Below, in pieces: positions 36,051 through 44,852 of a stretch of 64,000 nucleotides of DNA. Position numbers and translations under genes: made by a program. Each line of letters starts with the position of its first letter. Within the stretch, counting starts at the first letter, position 1. Under the pieces are notes generated by a model. That model was given only the letters and a program-made list of their open reading frames with translations, did no database searches and was not told the origin of the DNA. The stretch is from JBPOFY01 sp049889815 (GTDB lineage: Bacteria > Verrucomicrobiota > Verrucomicrobiia > Opitutales > Coraliomargaritaceae): positions 186,001-250,000 of the forward strand of contig JBMHCR010000019.1 of assembly GCA_049889815.1 (NCBI GenBank), written 5' to 3'.

Positions 36051-37444
36051 TGAGCGATACCACCTTCTCAGATTTGCCCCTTGTAGCAACGATCCACCGC
36101 GCGCTCGAGGAAAAAGGCTACCGCATCCCCTCGCCGATCCAAACTAAGGCGATTCCGATCTTACTGGAAGGGCGGGATCTACTCGGCTGCGCCCAAACGG
36201 GAACCGGTAAGACGGCGGCCTTCGCCTTGCCGACGCTCAACCGCTTCGCCTGCAACCCGCGCAAGCCGTTCCGCAAGGGTGTGCGCTGCCTCATTCTCAC
36301 GCCGACTCGCGAGCTCGCAGTACAAGTCATGCAAAGCTTTGAAACCTACGGTAAATACGTAAACCTGCGCATGGGCATGGTCTACGGTGGGGTTTCTGAG
36401 AAACCTCAGATTAAACTGCTCTACCAAGGCGTCGATGTGCTCGTTGCCACGACTGGACGCTTGCTCGATCTTCAACAACAAGGGCATGTCGATCTCTCAC
36501 AAGTCGAGACCTTCATTCTCGATGAAGCCGATCGTATGCTCGACATGGGCTTCATCCGCGACATCCGCAAGATCGCCGCAATGATCCCGCAAAGCCGTCA
36601 GACTTTGCTCTTCTCTGCGACTATGGCACCCGAGATCACCAAGCTGGCGAATAGCCTACTTGATGACCCAGCCGAAATACGCATCGCACCCCAAGGCACC
36701 ACAGCCGAGAAGATCGAACAAAGCGTTTGTTTTGTTGAAAAGGGCAACAAACAGAAGCTCCTGATCGAACTACTGAATGATCGCAAGGAAGCTCACCAAA
36801 CTCAGCTCAGTCTCGTTTTCAGCCGCACGAAACACGGTGCAAAGAACTTAGCTAAGAAGCTCAATGCCATCGGTATCAAAGCCGACTCGATACACGGCAA
36901 CAAATCACAAGCCGCCCGTCAGAAGACCCTCGACCAATTCAAGCAAGGTCGCATCCCCGTGCTCGTGGCGACCGATGTAGCTGCGCGTGGAATTGATGTG
37001 AAAAACATCACTATGGTCATCAACTTTGATCTCCCGATGGAATCCGACGCATACGTGCACCGGATCGGACGCACCGCACGCGCGGGTGAAAGTGGTCGCG
37101 CACTCTCTTTTTGTTCGCTTGAGGAAGTCGCACTTCTGCGTGAAGTGGAAAAACTTATCAAGAAGAAAGTACCCGTCGAACGCCGCCACCGCTACCACTC
37201 TGAGTCGACACAAGAACTCCATGAGAGCGGCAGACGAGTTGAAAAACCAAAGAACGGCGGAGGTGGTCAGCAACGAGGTCAGCGCCCTCGCGGCAATCAA
37301 CCAAAGGGCAAGAGAACTGGTGGCTTCAAAGGAAATCGAGGCAAACGTGAAGCCGCTGCTCGTAGCAATTCTGGCGAACGTTCCAACAACTCAGCGCCAC
37401 GCAAACGCAACCAACGGGCGCCAAACCGATCAAATTCCACATAA
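36050..37444 (+). CDS. rhlE: DEAD-box RNA helicase, RhlE-like
   Basis: The protein has 464 residues with all motifs: IQTKAIPILLEGRDLLG, AQTGTGKTAAFALPTL, PTRELAVQVMQSF, TTGRLLDL, DEADRMLDMGFIRDIRKI, SATMAPEI, VFSRTKHGAKNLAKKL, DSIHGNKSQAARQKTLDQF, and ATDVAARGIDVKNITMVINFDLP. The KNGGGGQQRGQRPRGN tail is typical of RhlE. The ATG overlaps the TAA of the upstream helicase (TAATG), so the pair is translated as a coupled unit. It is followed by a terminator and tRNA-Ser. Confidence 0.92.
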   Translation: MSDTTFSDLPLVATIHRALEEKGYRIPSPIQTKAIPILLEGRDLLGCAQTGTGKTAAFALPTLNRFACNPRKPFRKGVRCLILTPTRELAVQVMQSFETYGKYVNLRMGMVYGGVSEKPQIKLLYQGVDVLVATTGRLLDLQQQGHVDLSQVETFILDEADRMLDMGFIRDIRKIAAMIPQSRQTLLFSATMAPEITKLANSLLDDPAEIRIAPQGTTAEKIEQSVCFVEKGNKQKLLIELLNDRKEAHQTQLSLVFSRTKHGAKNLAKKLNAIGIKADSIHGNKSQAARQKTLDQFKQGRIPVLVATDVAARGIDVKNITMVINFDLPMESDAYVHRIGRTARAGESGRALSFCSLEEVALLREVEKLIKKKVPVERRHRYHSESTQELHESGRRVEKPKNGGGGQQRGQRPRGNQPKGKRTGGFKGNRGKREAAARSNSGERSNNSAPRKRNQRAPNRSNST

Positions 37445-37466
37445 TTTCAAGAACGCAGCGAAATAA

Positions 37467-37497
37467 GGGTTGATCTTCACAGCCAGCCCGCTTTTTT
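37467..37497 (+). terminator. Terminator after the helicase pair
   Basis: A six-base-pair stem GGGTTG 37467-37472 with CAGCCC 37484-37489 (one G-U pair) is followed by GC and six T. It lies 22 bases after the second helicase and before tRNA-Ser. Confidence 0.55.
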
Positions 37498-37511
37498 CGA
37501 AACGCTGGTAT

Positions 37512-37830
<319 letters not shown>

Positions 37831-37879
37831 CGTCAGGCTTGTGTTAAAGACTACGAACCTAGATACTTAAAAAGCTTAC

Positions 37880-39049
37880 CTACTTTTTCTTGAGCCATTC
37901 TCGTGCATCCGCAATAGCTTTCAGCTCACTACGTGGCTCATAGCCCGGCTCGACAATCTTGTGATATTCAAGGTAATCCAGCTTGTTGAAGATATTGATA
38001 ATATCCCACTTTCTCGTTTGGATCGTCTCATCCGAAGCACCATCAAACTGAGCAACAAATTCACTTACCAAGGCATCGCTTTCCGCCCAGGCATCGGCCT
38101 CGTAGAGGTAGACATGCGCCGTGAGTAGTTTCTCGATCTTTTTCAGACCCTGTAGGCCTGCAGCTTGTTCGCGGATCCCTGCGGCAATCTCAGCGCGCTT
38201 GGCCATCGAAACTTCCTTAGTCAGACGACCATCCGTGCCTCCATCCGTAGCACGGGGACGCAGGGAGCGATACCAGACATTACGAAAACGAACTGGGTTA
38301 CCATGATCTTGCAGGGAAAGTGGTCCCTTCTCTGGATACCAAGTATTCAGCGGTTTACGCTTTTTATAGCCGCCCCCGCCATCGAGCGGCGTGCTGTCTT
38401 GCACGACGACTCCGTTGATCAAAACGGTCATAGAACCTTCATCAATAACCACACCCTCTCTCACGATCGGTCGGCGAAAAATAATATCATAGCTTTGCCA
38501 CTCACCAGGATCACGCAATGGGTTCACCGCCGGCGGCATGACGGCATAAACTGCACCTACAGTGCCGTCGGCGTAGGTTGGATTATTATAATTGTCTAAG
38601 ACCTGAACTTCCAGCTTACCCATAAGAAATACGCCACTGTTGCCACGCCCCTGTCCTTTTTTCGATTCAATCACGGGCGGTGCCTGCCACTCAATGTGCA
38701 GCTGACAATCCCCAAAATGCTCTTTTGTAGCGATGTAGCCTGCTCCGGGAGCACAGACAAAAGCACCATCCTCAAAATACCAATCATTCTCCCGCTCATC
38801 ATCCGGCTTGGTGTGCACCCAATTTTCATGAAAACTCTCTTCCGTTCCGTCGAATAGAACCACTGCATCCGACGGCGCTCCGCCGACTTTACTAGCCGGT
38901 TCAACGATGGGCGGCTGTGGGCGATTCCAATCATGGACACCCCAGGGATAATGATCACCAGGAGGATCCCCGATCGGAAATTTCGCAAAAGACTGCGCAA
39001 CCACCGCTGAGGCAAAAAGAGTCGAGAGAATAAACGAGCGTACGTCCAT
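37880..39049 (-). CDS. Secreted DUF1080 (3-keto-disaccharide hydrolase-like) protein
   Basis: The protein has 389 residues, a signal peptide (MDVRSFILSTLFASAVVAQSFA) and a concanavalin-like DUF1080 domain (about 60-275): VVLFDGTEESF, NDWYFEDGAFVCAPG, RGNSGVFLMG, EVQVLDNYNNPTYADGTVGAVY and QSYDIIFRRP. DUF1080 proteins, named for 3-keto-disaccharide cleavage, often sit beside Gfo/Idh dehydrogenases in glycoside-degrading clusters. After about residue 285 is a helical extension of roughly 100 residues (EVSMAKRAEIAAGIREQAAGLQG, then KWDIINIFNKLDYLEYHKIV) that is not part of the usual domain. It is the last gene of the operon. Confidence 0.82.
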   Translation of the reverse strand: MDVRSFILSTLFASAVVAQSFAKFPIGDPPGDHYPWGVHDWNRPQPPIVEPASKVGGAPSDAVVLFDGTEESFHENWVHTKPDDERENDWYFEDGAFVCAPGAGYIATKEHFGDCQLHIEWQAPPVIESKKGQGRGNSGVFLMGKLEVQVLDNYNNPTYADGTVGAVYAVMPPAVNPLRDPGEWQSYDIIFRRPIVREGVVIDEGSMTVLINGVVVQDSTPLDGGGGYKKRKPLNTWYPEKGPLSLQDHGNPVRFRNVWYRSLRPRATDGGTDGRLTKEVSMAKRAEIAAGIREQAAGLQGLKKIEKLLTAHVYLYEADAWAESDALVSEFVAQFDGASDETIQTRKWDIINIFNKLDYLEYHKIVEPGYEPRSELKAIADAREWLKKK

Positions 39050-39074
39050 AATTGTTAATCTAGACCAAAATTCC

Positions 39075-40976
39075 CTATATACTAGCGAGGATCTGCTTTA
39101 CGATTGCACCAACATCAGGATCATTCTCGAACTCCTTGAACTTTGTCTTCATGTGTTGCTTCTGAGAGGCAGGAGGCGACGATTGATAGACGGCCAGAAT
39201 ACCCTTCTTAAATTCAACATTATCAACCTCTTTGATGGCCTTCACGGCAAGGTCGACTCGCTTCCAGGACGTGTGCCAATCATTCGATTTCAAAATCTTG
39301 GCGATTGAACGCTGCGCGCTCGAAACCTCAGACTCAGAAGCACCGGGTTGCGACGCAACAGCAATCCACGTATTGCCCGAGTCCAGACTACCATAACGTT
39401 GAAGGGTTCTCAGCGACGCTGATCGCAGCGGTGAACTCTCATCTAGAATATTCTGCTCAAGATATTTCAACGCATGTTCACTCTCAACACCGTCCATAAT
39501 AAGAACAAGTGATTCGCGTGCCTTGTCGGAGGACGCACTATCAAGAGCAGGCTTATAGGCCGTGTCCCATTGAAAATCCGGAGCGCCAAAATTTAGAGAC
39601 AAACGTCTTAGACTGCGCTGCACATCTCGAGAAAGTATATCCTCAGCCAGCATCATTACTATAAACAACTGGATCGTATCCATATTACCGATACTTTCCA
39701 AAGTGCTGATTGCTGCTTTACGCACCTCTTGATCCTTGTCGCCCTTGGCTATTTGATTAAGCAGCTCCGTTGCACCGTCCGCGTTGCGCAACTCAAGTAC
39801 CTTCATACTTGCTATGCGAGATTCAGCACTCCCACCACCACGCACTTGCTCGAGTGCTTTAGCATCGGCACTCGGCGCTTGTAAGCGGGCCACTGCGTTT
39901 GCAATCGTCGCATTCTTCGAATCGCTTTGGAAGGCTTTCAGCAGCGGTGCCAAGCTAGCATCGCCACCAATATTACCGAGCGCATGGATCACATCCATAC
40001 GGAGCGACCAATTATCAGAATTGATGAGGGCCAAAACTTCAGATTCATACTTCTTGAATCCATTCTCACCAATGGCGGTAACAATAATTGACTGGTCAGC
40101 TATCTCAGCCTTTGGCAGGTGGGCAACAATCATGTCGTGCGCCTTGCTTGAAACGCCATTCATAGTCGCTTCAAAAAACAATGAACGCCCAACAAATTCA
40201 GGCTGATCAACAACAGCTTTTAACACTCGCAGCGCTCGACCCTCATCCAGTTCAAGCAGTTGGCTAAATGCGGACGCGCGAATCGACGAGGAGCTTCCCG
40301 AGTCGGCTAATCGATAAGCCGCATCGACATTCAAACCGAGATCAAGCAGCGCGCGCTCAATCGCGAACTTATTGGCATGGGAGGCACTGGCATGCACCGC
40401 CAAAAGCGAAGAGGCGGCAGTGTCGCTACCCAACTTGCCGAGGGCCATTGCGACCTTATCAGTCAATTCAGCATCCTGAAGGTGCGGGGCCAGGGCTCCT
40501 ACAGCGGACACATCTCCGCGCATCGCCAGAGCGTCCACGAACGCGCCACGCTCTTTCGCAGACCCGCTCTTGAGTCCCGCAAGCAAATAATTAAAAGCCT
40601 TCTCACCCGGAATAAGAACGAGGGCTTTGCGGGCAGCATCACGAATGTGCTCGTCGTTGCTCGCCAGAGAGGGATAGACCGCATCGGCAGCGGCGGCGTC
40701 GCCATAGAGTCCCAAAACTTCCAACAAGTGAAGTTGCTCAGACAGGGGCAATGTCCCCGAGTTTAAAGCTGCGACAACTGCTGCTTGTGAGCTTGCGAGC
40801 ACCGCGCTGTCTGCCCCCGGAGCGGTAGCAACTGCGAATGCATTTTTAAGCTCTTCGCGACCCATGCCACGTTGGGAGTCGTTTCCAGAAAGCTTCTCCA
40901 AGGCACGGTTCACATCCGCTCCATACAAAAGCAAACCTGGAACACAGAGGGCGAATGATAGAACTAATGGTTTCAT
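39075..40976 (-). CDS. Secreted HEAT-repeat protein
   Basis: The protein has 633 residues with a signal peptide (LVLSFALCVPGLLLYGA). It is made of repeated alpha-helical pairs of the HEAT/PBS-lyase kind, for example HIRDAARKALVLIPGEKAFNYLLAGL, SLRMDVIHALGNIGGDASLAPLLKAF, and DQEVRKAAISTLESIGNM. No catalytic site is visible. Such proteins accompany DUF1080 and Gfo/Idh genes in Planctomycetes and Verrucomicrobia and may be scaffolds. Its start is 26 bases after the upstream dehydrogenase. Confidence 0.75.
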   Translation of the reverse strand: MKPLVLSFALCVPGLLLYGADVNRALEKLSGNDSQRGMGREELKNAFAVATAPGADSAVLASSQAAVVAALNSGTLPLSEQLHLLEVLGLYGDAAAADAVYPSLASNDEHIRDAARKALVLIPGEKAFNYLLAGLKSGSAKERGAFVDALAMRGDVSAVGALAPHLQDAELTDKVAMALGKLGSDTAASSLLAVHASASHANKFAIERALLDLGLNVDAAYRLADSGSSSSIRASAFSQLLELDEGRALRVLKAVVDQPEFVGRSLFFEATMNGVSSKAHDMIVAHLPKAEIADQSIIVTAIGENGFKKYESEVLALINSDNWSLRMDVIHALGNIGGDASLAPLLKAFQSDSKNATIANAVARLQAPSADAKALEQVRGGGSAESRIASMKVLELRNADGATELLNQIAKGDKDQEVRKAAISTLESIGNMDTIQLFIVMMLAEDILSRDVQRSLRRLSLNFGAPDFQWDTAYKPALDSASSDKARESLVLIMDGVESEHALKYLEQNILDESSPLRSASLRTLQRYGSLDSGNTWIAVASQPGASESEVSSAQRSIAKILKSNDWHTSWKRVDLAVKAIKEVDNVEFKKGILAVYQSSPPASQKQHMKTKFKEFENDPDVGAIVKQILASI

Positions 40977-41001
40977 ATCTAAAGATTCTCCTCATTCGTG
41001 A

Positions 41002-42288
41002 TCAGACTGGGAGCTCGTAACCGGCGCGGCGCGGACGATCCTGCCAACGACGTGCGGCTTCATCGCCAACAATTTGCTCCGTATCCGGGTTCCACTTAAT
41101 CTGGCGCTCGAGGCGCTCAGCGATTCCAGCAAGCTGACAGATCGTCGCAGTGCGATGTCCGACGCCAGCATGACAAATTGGCTGCTTGCGACTCCGAATA
41201 CAATTCAGCCAGTCGCTCTTGTGATTTGTGGTTCGGTAGAGCTGAACGTCCTTGCTACTCAGCGGCTTGCTTGCGAGGTCGGCAGGAGTGGTGTCGAGGC
41301 GACCACCGCGACTCACGCTCACGGTTCCTTCTTCTCCAATAAAGTGAATCATGTGTCCATTGCGATCTGGGTGATCGCGAACCACCTTAGTGCCATCAGC
41401 GTATTCGTAGCTTGGATACTTCGCGCCATTGTGCCCCTTCGGAGTAAAGAGAACCGGGCCGGTTTCGTCCTTACCAAGTGCCCACTGCGTGATGTCATAG
41501 TGATGTGCACCCCAGTCGCCATTCTTACGCGAGCCATACTCCCAATAGCTACGCCAGCCACCGCCATAGTTGCCCTCAACTCGTCGGTAGGTATAAGGCT
41601 CATAAGGCGCAGGCCCCAACCACTTATCGTAATTGAAGCCCGCGGGGATCGGCTCTTCACTACCAAGTGGCCCCAGCGGGAAAGTTCCCAAACCTACGCG
41701 AACTTCTTTGATCTTACCAATCCAACCGTTGCGCACAATCTCGGCCGCTTTACGGAAGGCACTCTCAGAGCGCTGCTGCGATCCCACCTGCACGATGGAT
41801 CCAAAACGCTTTTCAGCTTCGACCATCGCCTTACCTTCTTCGATAGTAAGGGTCATCGGTTTCTCAACATAAACGTCTTTACCCGTGCGCATGGCTGCAA
41901 GTGATATGGCAGCATGCCAATGGTCAGGGGTCACAATCAAAACTGCATCCACCTCGGAATCTCCAATGATGTCTTCGTAGTGTTCTGTTGCGACAACATC
42001 ATTGTAGCCGCGCTGAACGACTTGGTTTTTGCCCTTGTTCAATGCCTTTTGATCGACGTCACAAACATACAAAGGCTGCACGCGCTCGTCACCGATAATT
42101 CCGACGTGCCCACGCATCTGGAGACCGAAGCCAATCAAACCAAGATTGATACGGCTATTGGGACCAATGCGACCGTTCAATCCGAGGGTTTCGGCACGCA
42201 GAACCATCGGTGCCGCAAACAACGATGCTCCAAAAGCAGCACTAGATTTTAGAAAATTTCTACGGGTGTTGTTTGGGTTCTCTTTCAT
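41002..42288 (-). CDS. Tat-exported Gfo/Idh/MocA oxidoreductase (1)
   Basis: The protein has 428 residues with the twin-arginine signal NTRRNFLKSSAAFGASLFAAPMV. The Rossmann fold is LGLIGFGLQMRGHVG. The family Glu-Lys-Pro is intact at residues 142-144 (VYVEKPMTLTIEEG). Later elements include SQQRSESAFRKAAEIV and GAHHYDITQWALG. These NAD(P)-dependent enzymes oxidise sugar hydroxyls; here a folded cofactor-bearing enzyme would be delivered to the periplasm by Tat. It lies between thuA-like and HEAT genes. Confidence 0.85.
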   Translation of the reverse strand: MKENPNNTRRNFLKSSAAFGASLFAAPMVLRAETLGLNGRIGPNSRINLGLIGFGLQMRGHVGIIGDERVQPLYVCDVDQKALNKGKNQVVQRGYNDVVATEHYEDIIGDSEVDAVLIVTPDHWHAAISLAAMRTGKDVYVEKPMTLTIEEGKAMVEAEKRFGSIVQVGSQQRSESAFRKAAEIVRNGWIGKIKEVRVGLGTFPLGPLGSEEPIPAGFNYDKWLGPAPYEPYTYRRVEGNYGGGWRSYWEYGSRKNGDWGAHHYDITQWALGKDETGPVLFTPKGHNGAKYPSYEYADGTKVVRDHPDRNGHMIHFIGEEGTVSVSRGGRLDTTPADLASKPLSSKDVQLYRTTNHKSDWLNCIRSRKQPICHAGVGHRTATICQLAGIAERLERQIKWNPDTEQIVGDEAARRWQDRPRRAGYELPV

Positions 42289-42298
42289 TTCTTTATGA

Positions 42299-43282
42299 TC
42301 AGTTCTCTAAGTTCGGAACTTGAATCTTCGCGCTGGGTGTGGTGTCCGCTTCGAGATCTCCGACAGCGAACTGAATGCCTGCGAGATAATGTTTCAGCAT
42401 TAGTGGATTATAATAAATATGATGATTATGCCCTAGGCTCGAATAAAATACGCGCCCCTCCCCGACCGATTGCACCCAACTGATGGCATAGTCGCCATCC
42501 TTGCGGCGGGGCTCTTGCTTCGGCGCGTCGCTTCGTTCAGGATCAAGGGTCAACAGAATCCGCAAGCGATCACGTGTATAGGGCTCCTCTTGAAATTGAT
42601 AGATTTCATCCTGTATACGAAAGTCGGCCATGTCCCCAAAGACGGGTTTGATCACGGCATGTTCAGTATCCTCGACAAGCACTGTCACCTTCATACCAGC
42701 AGTCCACGGATGCCCTCCAAAGTAACCGCCGATCATTTCACCGTATTCTTTGCAACTATAGCATGAGTCTGTGGCCGCGTGAATGCCAACGAGGCCGCCA
42801 CCAGCATCTACGAACGCAATCAAGTTATCCACGAGCCGATCGTGCCGCGCCCGAAGCAAGTCCCATTCAGCATCCGTAAATCGTTGTCGGATTTTCTTAT
42901 TCGGCATAAAAAAATCCTGAGTCGTATTTAAAAGCACGACCGCATCGAATTGCGTTAAGGCATCCATCTCAAAATTCTTTGGATCGTCGCTGATGGTTGC
43001 CTCATAAGCACCAGTCTTGAGTCCAAGTTGCTCGAGCGCATATTTACCCGTAGGAATCGAGCCATGGCGGAAACCTGCAGTTGCACTGTAAATGAGCACC
43101 TTGCGTTCGGCTTTCGTTTCAACGATAGGCTTTTCCGGAAGCGCTCCATCAATCTTTTCAATATGATCCGCTGTAATCGGCTTATCGTTGAACTGTGGAA
43201 TCCAATTCAGCTCAGCATACAATGAAGCCGTTGACACGAGAAATGTGAAAACACTAAGTACTTTAATGAGGGTAATTTTCAT
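42299..43282 (-). CDS. Secreted ThuA-like protein
   Basis: The protein has 327 residues with a signal peptide (VLSVFTFLVSTASLYA). The ThuA-like trehalose-utilisation fold is class I glutamine-amidotransferase-like: KVLIYSATAGFRHGSIPTG, FDAVVLLNTTQDFFM, AGGGLVGIHAATDSCYSCKEYGEMIGGYFGGHPWT, and a GRVFYSSLGHNHHIYYN end. The catalytic chemistry of the family is not well defined. ThuA and Gfo/Idh act together in 3-keto-trehalose metabolism in rhizobia, which supports a 3-keto-sugar theme for this operon. Confidence 0.85.
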   Translation of the reverse strand: MKITLIKVLSVFTFLVSTASLYAELNWIPQFNDKPITADHIEKIDGALPEKPIVETKAERKVLIYSATAGFRHGSIPTGKYALEQLGLKTGAYEATISDDPKNFEMDALTQFDAVVLLNTTQDFFMPNKKIRQRFTDAEWDLLRARHDRLVDNLIAFVDAGGGLVGIHAATDSCYSCKEYGEMIGGYFGGHPWTAGMKVTVLVEDTEHAVIKPVFGDMADFRIQDEIYQFQEEPYTRDRLRILLTLDPERSDAPKQEPRRKDGDYAISWVQSVGEGRVFYSSLGHNHHIYYNPLMLKHYLAGIQFAVGDLEADTTPSAKIQVPNLEN

Positions 43283-43284
43283 AA

Positions 43285-43470
43285 CTATATGTCCTTTGAA
43301 TTCCTATTTTCAGAATCAGATCGAACCGCCCCTTTGAACTCACGGCAGGATTGACCGATAGAACGCACCAGACCTGGTAAACGCTTTGCTCCAAAAAAGA
43401 GCAAAATCACACAAACAACCAATACGATATCGGTAACACTGAGATTTTGTATAAATGCCAAAGTATTCAT
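43285..43470 (-). CDS. tatA: TatA/TatE-family translocase component
   Basis: The protein has 61 residues from the ATG at 43470, placed after the upstream stop. It has a membrane helix SVTDIVLVVCVILLFFGAKRLPGL with the FG-hinge and L-P, then the amphipathic helix VRSIGQSCREFKGAV ending with the F-K motif. This is the canonical TatA organisation. TatA oligomers form the passage for folded, twin-arginine substrates; two are encoded by flanking genes. It is three bases from the ThuA-like gene. No tatC is here, so a host TatC must be used. Confidence 0.85.
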   Translation of the reverse strand: MNTLAFIQNLSVTDIVLVVCVILLFFGAKRLPGLVRSIGQSCREFKGAVRSDSENRNSKDI

Positions 43471-43475
43471 AATAA

Positions 43476-44849
43476 TTAACTCCATAGATCTTTTCCATAC
43501 TCCCAACCCTCACGCACAGGCTCCTCAACAAACACGTTCAACTCTGGACGGTTGGTAATACGCATGTTCTTACTGTCCCATTCGATACGACCGCCAAAGC
43601 GTTGTGCAATCACCCCAATCAGAGCAACTTCACTCATTGGTGCCGCATAGTCAAAATTCGAACCACACTCGTTAATATCACCCTTAATCGCGGCGATCCA
43701 CTCGGCATGCGGACCGCTTTGTTTAACGCGCTTGTATTTCACTGGGATGTCAGCGCCCTTCTTAAAGTCCATCATTGCCTGCCTAGTTGTAAGGCGCGGA
43801 TTATTTGAGCGCTCATCAAGATAGCCGTTCTGTTTATCACCATACCAGAATGAGCCGATATGAGGCTTTTTACCCATGGTCCACTCATCTGGATTTTTGA
43901 TCTGCTTGCCGCCATTGACCATACCGTCATACCACCACATGGAGCAGGCTTCTTTCTCTTTGCGAGCAGGGAAATCAAAACGAACAACTGAATGATCCGG
44001 CAACATGCCGTCTAGGGATGGACCACGATTTTCACATTCGATTACGGTCGGTTCATATAAATCCAAACACCAAACAGGACCGTCGCCGATATGACAAAAC
44101 CAGTCACCAAACTGACCCGTCCCATATTCGTAAAACCCACGCCATGTTAGCGGATGGTAGTGTTTATTGTAAGACGTGCTCTTCGCTGGCCCTAGCCATA
44201 ACTCCCAATCCAGACCGGAAGGAAGCGGCTGCTCAGGCAAGGGCATCGCTGAAGGTTTCGTAAAATACTTCGTATCCCACTTTGGTCCCGGGAAGCCCAT
44301 ATGCACTTCCGTCACCTGACCAAAAACACCGGCTTCATACCACTCCCGCATCTTGCGAATGCCATCATAAGTATGCCCTTGATTAGCCATATTGGTAACG
44401 ACGCCATACTTATCCTTTGCCTTCTTAAGTGTGCGTGCCTGCCAAATATTATGTGTAAGTGGTTTTTGCGTGCAGACATGAATACCGCGCTGCATCGCAT
44501 CGATCGTCGCAACGAAATGCGTATGGTCAGGCGTGTTGATACAAACACCATCGATCTCCTTGCCCATCTTATCGAGCATCACGCGAAAGTCGGAGAAAGT
44601 CGGGATGCCAGCCTTACCCACCCATTGCGGAATCATACCGGAGTCGACGTCACACATGGCGACAATATTCTCACCCTCACAGCCGCTGGTTGCCATCCCA
44701 GCGATATTGCCCGAACCAATCATCGCCACATTTACCTTGCTATTAGCGGACGGTCCCGGTTGCCCGATCGAGAAGCGAGGCAGCACGAAAGCACCTGCTG
44801 CGCTGGCAGCAGTAGTCTTCATGAAAGAGCGGCGATTGATTTTTTTCAT
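43476..44849 (-). CDS. Tat-exported Gfo/Idh/MocA oxidoreductase (2)
   Basis: The protein has 457 residues. The twin-arginine signal is KINRRSFMKTTAASAAGAFVLPRFSIG. The Rossmann motif is VAMIGSGNIAGMA. At the conserved E-K-P position the sequence is HVCTQKPLTH, so Glu is replaced by Gln128 while the Lys is retained. The NQGHTYDGIRKMREWYEAGVFGQVTEVHMG segment is typical of the secreted PVC-type branch. Lies between ankyrin and tatA genes with four- and five-base spacing. Confidence 0.85.
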   Translation of the reverse strand: MKKINRRSFMKTTAASAAGAFVLPRFSIGQPGPSANSKVNVAMIGSGNIAGMATSGCEGENIVAMCDVDSGMIPQWVGKAGIPTFSDFRVMLDKMGKEIDGVCINTPDHTHFVATIDAMQRGIHVCTQKPLTHNIWQARTLKKAKDKYGVVTNMANQGHTYDGIRKMREWYEAGVFGQVTEVHMGFPGPKWDTKYFTKPSAMPLPEQPLPSGLDWELWLGPAKSTSYNKHYHPLTWRGFYEYGTGQFGDWFCHIGDGPVWCLDLYEPTVIECENRGPSLDGMLPDHSVVRFDFPARKEKEACSMWWYDGMVNGGKQIKNPDEWTMGKKPHIGSFWYGDKQNGYLDERSNNPRLTTRQAMMDFKKGADIPVKYKRVKQSGPHAEWIAAIKGDINECGSNFDYAAPMSEVALIGVIAQRFGGRIEWDSKNMRITNRPELNVFVEEPVREGWEYGKDLWS

Positions 44850-44852
44850 AAA

